Shown here: positions 13,389 through 15,527 of the stretch, piece by piece
Numbering within the stretch: position 1 is the stretch's first letter
How the letters are laid out: each line of letters begins with the position of its first letter
Origin: JBGPJM01 sp041485385
GTDB lineage: Bacteria > Planctomycetota > Phycisphaerae > Phycisphaerales > UBA1924
NCBI GenBank assembly: GCA_041485385.1
Contig: JBGPJM010000110.1
Coordinates: forward strand, 1-15,527
Direction: 5' to 3'
Length of the DNA: 15,527 nucleotides
Made by a program: the position numbers and the translations under genes
The notes under the pieces: model-generated
Databases searched by the model: none
Told to the model about the DNA's origin: nothing
The model's input: the letters and a program-made list of their open reading frames with translations, nothing else

Positions 13389-15527
13389 ATGCCGACCGCA
13401 GCGCCGTCCCGCTTCGCTCACGTCGACTACCGCTGGGACGACGCCGCCGCGGCAAGGCTCGACCCACTCGCCCGGCTCGTCTACCGATCCAACCTCCTCG
13501 GCTCTGACCAGCGCATCACCAACACCGGCGGCGGCAACACTTCCGCCAAGCTCCCCGAGAGAGATCCCCTCACCGGCGAGCCCGTCGAGGTCCTCTGGGT
13601 CAAGGGATCCGGCGGCGACCTCCGCACCGCGAGCAAGGGTCTCTTCGCCTCGCTCTATCAATCCAAGCTCATCGGCCTGCAGCGCCTCTACGACGCCGCG
13701 CTGACCAAGGGACCCAAGACGCCCATCGAAGACGACATGGTCGGCGCCTACTCCCACTGCACGTTTAACCTCAACCCGCGCGCCTCGTCCATCGATACCC
13801 CGCTCCACTCCTTCGTTCCCTTCAAGCACGTCGACCACACGCACCCCAACGCCGCTATCGCCCTCGCCGCCTCGAAGCGCGGCAAGGAGCTCACAACCCA
13901 CGTCTACGGCCCCGACGTCGTCTGGCTCCCCTGGCAGCGCCCCGGGTTCGATCTGGGCCTGGCCCTGCGCGACGCCTGCCGCAGGAACCCCGGCGCCAAG
14001 GGCGCCATCCTCGGCCAGCACGGCCTGATCAACTGGTCCGACGACGACAAGGCCTGCTACGAGCTCTCCCTCGACCTCATCGAGCGCGCCGCTCGCTTCA
14101 TCACCCAGCACGACAAGGGCGACAACACCTTCGGCGGCCCCAAGTGGCCCATTCTCGCCCAGGATCGCCGTGACGCGGTCTTGAGCGAGATCCTGCCGTT
14201 CCTCCGCGGACAGGTCTCCTCCCAGCGCCGCTTCATCGCCACGGTCCAGCGCACACCCGCCATCCTGCAGTTCGTCTGCTCCGGCGATGCGCCCCGCCTC
14301 GCCGCACTCGGCACGTCCTGCCCCGACCACTTCCTCCGCACCAAGATCCGCCCGCTGCTGGTGGATTGGGACCCCTCCCTCACCATCGACCAGCTCAAGG
14401 CCGCCATCACCTCCGGCCTCGAGAGTTACCGCGCCGAGTACGCCGCCTACTACAACCGCTGCAAGCGCCCCGGCTCCCCCGCCATGCGCGATCCCAACCC
14501 CACCGTCGTCCTCATCCCCGGCGTCGGCATGATCGCGCTGGGCAAGAACAAGAGCGAGTCTCGCGTCACCGCCGAGTTCTACACCTGCGCCGTCGAGGTC
14601 ATGCGCGGCGCCGAGGCCATCGACCAGTACACCGCCCTCCCCGAGCAGGAGGCCTTCGACATCGAATACTGGGCCCTCGAGGAGGCCAAGCTCCGGCGCA
14701 TGCCCCCCGAGCAGGAGTTCGCCCGCTCCATCGTCGTCGTCGTCGGCGCCGGCAGCGGCATCGGCAAGGCCGCCGCCCACCGCCTCGCGAAGGAAGGCGC
14801 CCACGTCGTCTGTGCCGACCTCTCCCTCGAGGCCGCCGGCAACACCGCCGCCGAGCTCAGGAAGCTCCACGGCGAGGGCGCCGGGCAGGGCGGGGTCGGC
14901 GTCGCCGGCACCGGCATCTCCTGCTGCGGCCAGGCTATCGGCCTCGACGTCGACATCACCTCCCGGGCCAGCATCCGCGCCATGCTCCGCGACGCCATTC
15001 TCGCCTATGGCGGCGTCGACAACGTCGTCGTCACTGCCGGCATCTATATCCCCCCCGACCCCACCGGCAACATCCCCGACGACAAGTGGCGCACGACCTT
15101 CGACGTCAACGTCGTCGGCGCCTACCTTGTCGCCGACGAGACGCGGAAAGTCTGGTCCGCCCAGGGGCTCACCGGCTCGCTCGTCCTCACCACCAGCGTC
15201 AACGGTGTCGTCCCCAAGCGCGGCAGCCTGGCCTACGACGCCAGCAAGGCCGCGGCCAACCACCTCACCCGCGAACTGGCCATCGAGCTCGCCCCCCTCG
15301 TCCGCGTCAACGCCGTTGCCCCCGCCACCGTCGTCGCCGGCTCCTCGATGTTCCCGCGCGACCGCGTCGTCGCCTCCCTCACCAAGTACAACATCCCCTT
15401 CGCCGAGGGCGCCGACACCGACGCCCTCCGCGGCGCCCTCGCCCGCTTCTACGCCCAGCGCACCCTCACCAGGGCCCCCATCACCACCGACGACCAGGCC
15501 GAGGCGATCCTCTTCCTCCTCTCTAAT
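13389..15527 (+). CDS. Bifunctional rhamnulose-1-phosphate aldolase / short-chain dehydrogenase; 3' end outside window
   Basis: 713 codons are seen with no stop. The N-terminal class II aldolase domain (about 1-430) has NTGGGNTSAK (45-54), VLWVKGSGGDL (68-78), the metal-binding FKHVDHTHPNA with His150 and His152, and ILGQHGLINW with His211. The C-terminal short-chain dehydrogenase domain (about 445 on) has the nucleotide-binding VVGAGSGIGK (451-460), NVVG (574-577), Ser603 in TTSVNG, and Tyr616/Lys620 in YDASK. Homologues (RhaEW type, as in Bacillus) cleave L-rhamnulose 1-phosphate to DHAP and L-lactaldehyde and oxidise the lactaldehyde to lactate with NAD. A related deoxysugar phosphate such as fuculose 1-phosphate is possible. 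An AGGA seven bases before the ATG supports the start. Probably only some tens of C-terminal residues are missing. Divergent deoR-lutABC supplies regulation and the next step. Confidence 0.9.
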   Translation, partial: MPTAAPSRFAHVDYRWDDAAAARLDPLARLVYRSNLLGSDQRITNTGGGNTSAKLPERDPLTGEPVEVLWVKGSGGDLRTASKGLFASLYQSKLIGLQRLYDAALTKGPKTPIEDDMVGAYSHCTFNLNPRASSIDTPLHSFVPFKHVDHTHPNAAIALAASKRGKELTTHVYGPDVVWLPWQRPGFDLGLALRDACRRNPGAKGAILGQHGLINWSDDDKACYELSLDLIERAARFITQHDKGDNTFGGPKWPILAQDRRDAVLSEILPFLRGQVSSQRRFIATVQRTPAILQFVCSGDAPRLAALGTSCPDHFLRTKIRPLLVDWDPSLTIDQLKAAITSGLESYRAEYAAYYNRCKRPGSPAMRDPNPTVVLIPGVGMIALGKNKSESRVTAEFYTCAVEVMRGAEAIDQYTALPEQEAFDIEYWALEEAKLRRMPPEQEFARSIVVVVGAGSGIGKAAAHRLAKEGAHVVCADLSLEAAGNTAAELRKLHGEGAGQGGVGVAGTGISCCGQAIGLDVDITSRASIRAMLRDAILAYGGVDNVVVTAGIYIPPDPTGNIPDDKWRTTFDVNVVGAYLVADETRKVWSAQGLTGSLVLTTSVNGVVPKRGSLAYDASKAAANHLTRELAIELAPLVRVNAVAPATVVAGSSMFPRDRVVASLTKYNIPFAEGADTDALRGALARFYAQRTLTRAPITTDDQAEAILFLLSN

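Noticed and set aside
12495..15263. A 922-codon minus-strand frame containing the DeoR regulator at its end
   Set aside because: Everything upstream of codon ~668 is Gly/Ala/Glu/Asp-rich antisense of the aldolase/dehydrogenase gene. The regulator's family N-terminus starts at 13262.

Overview
The window is G+C-rich DNA, roughly two thirds G+C by eye. It is probably from a planctomycete-like bacterium, perhaps of the Phycisphaerae. That placement is inference. It rests on the composition, on a tandem pair of exported ClpP-fold proteins of which one has a small N-terminal 'LKDGRVLEGTV' domain, on the fused sugar-phosphate aldolase/dehydrogenase, and on the mixed translation-initiation signals. 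No rRNA, tRNA, CRISPR array or insertion sequence was seen.

Left part (1-6271), mostly single housekeeping genes. A minus-strand relative of archaeal-type phosphoglycerate mutase runs off the left edge. It starts with GTG and appears to have lost the lid domain and several metal ligands. Divergent from it is an intact ureohydrolase of the agmatinase/arginase family. Next come a broken site-2-protease gene (minus), the ribosomal pair rpmI-rplT (minus, without infC, behind a promoter and a leader with three perfect hairpins), a class I O-methyltransferase, an AhpD-like carboxymuconolactone-decarboxylase-fold protein, and a CCA-adding-type tRNA nucleotidyltransferase that ends at a clear terminator. 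Six of these genes carry a TAnnnT box 5-9 bases before the start codon and no Shine-Dalgarno sequence, which suggests leaderless transcripts.

Middle part (6272-9258). An extended -10 promoter precedes two tandem, related, exported ClpP/SppA-fold proteins. The second keeps a plausible serine nucleophile and a Gly-rich oxyanion loop. The first has lost both. A strong terminator closes the unit. Beyond it lies an 8-unit heptanucleotide repeat array that also encodes the last codons of the convergent lutC gene.

Right part (9355-15527), a catabolic cluster. On the minus strand lie a DeoR-family regulator and then lutA-lutB-lutC, with ATGA overlaps between the lut genes. Divergent on the plus strand is a bifunctional rhamnulose-1-phosphate aldolase/short-chain dehydrogenase that runs off the right edge. 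Known family functions predict one route: a deoxysugar phosphate is cleaved to DHAP and lactaldehyde, lactaldehyde is oxidised to lactate, and LutABC oxidises lactate to pyruvate. The 126-base divergent spacer has a sigma70-like promoter overlapped by two 20-base direct repeats, with a third copy 42 bases away. These are good candidate operators for the DeoR protein.
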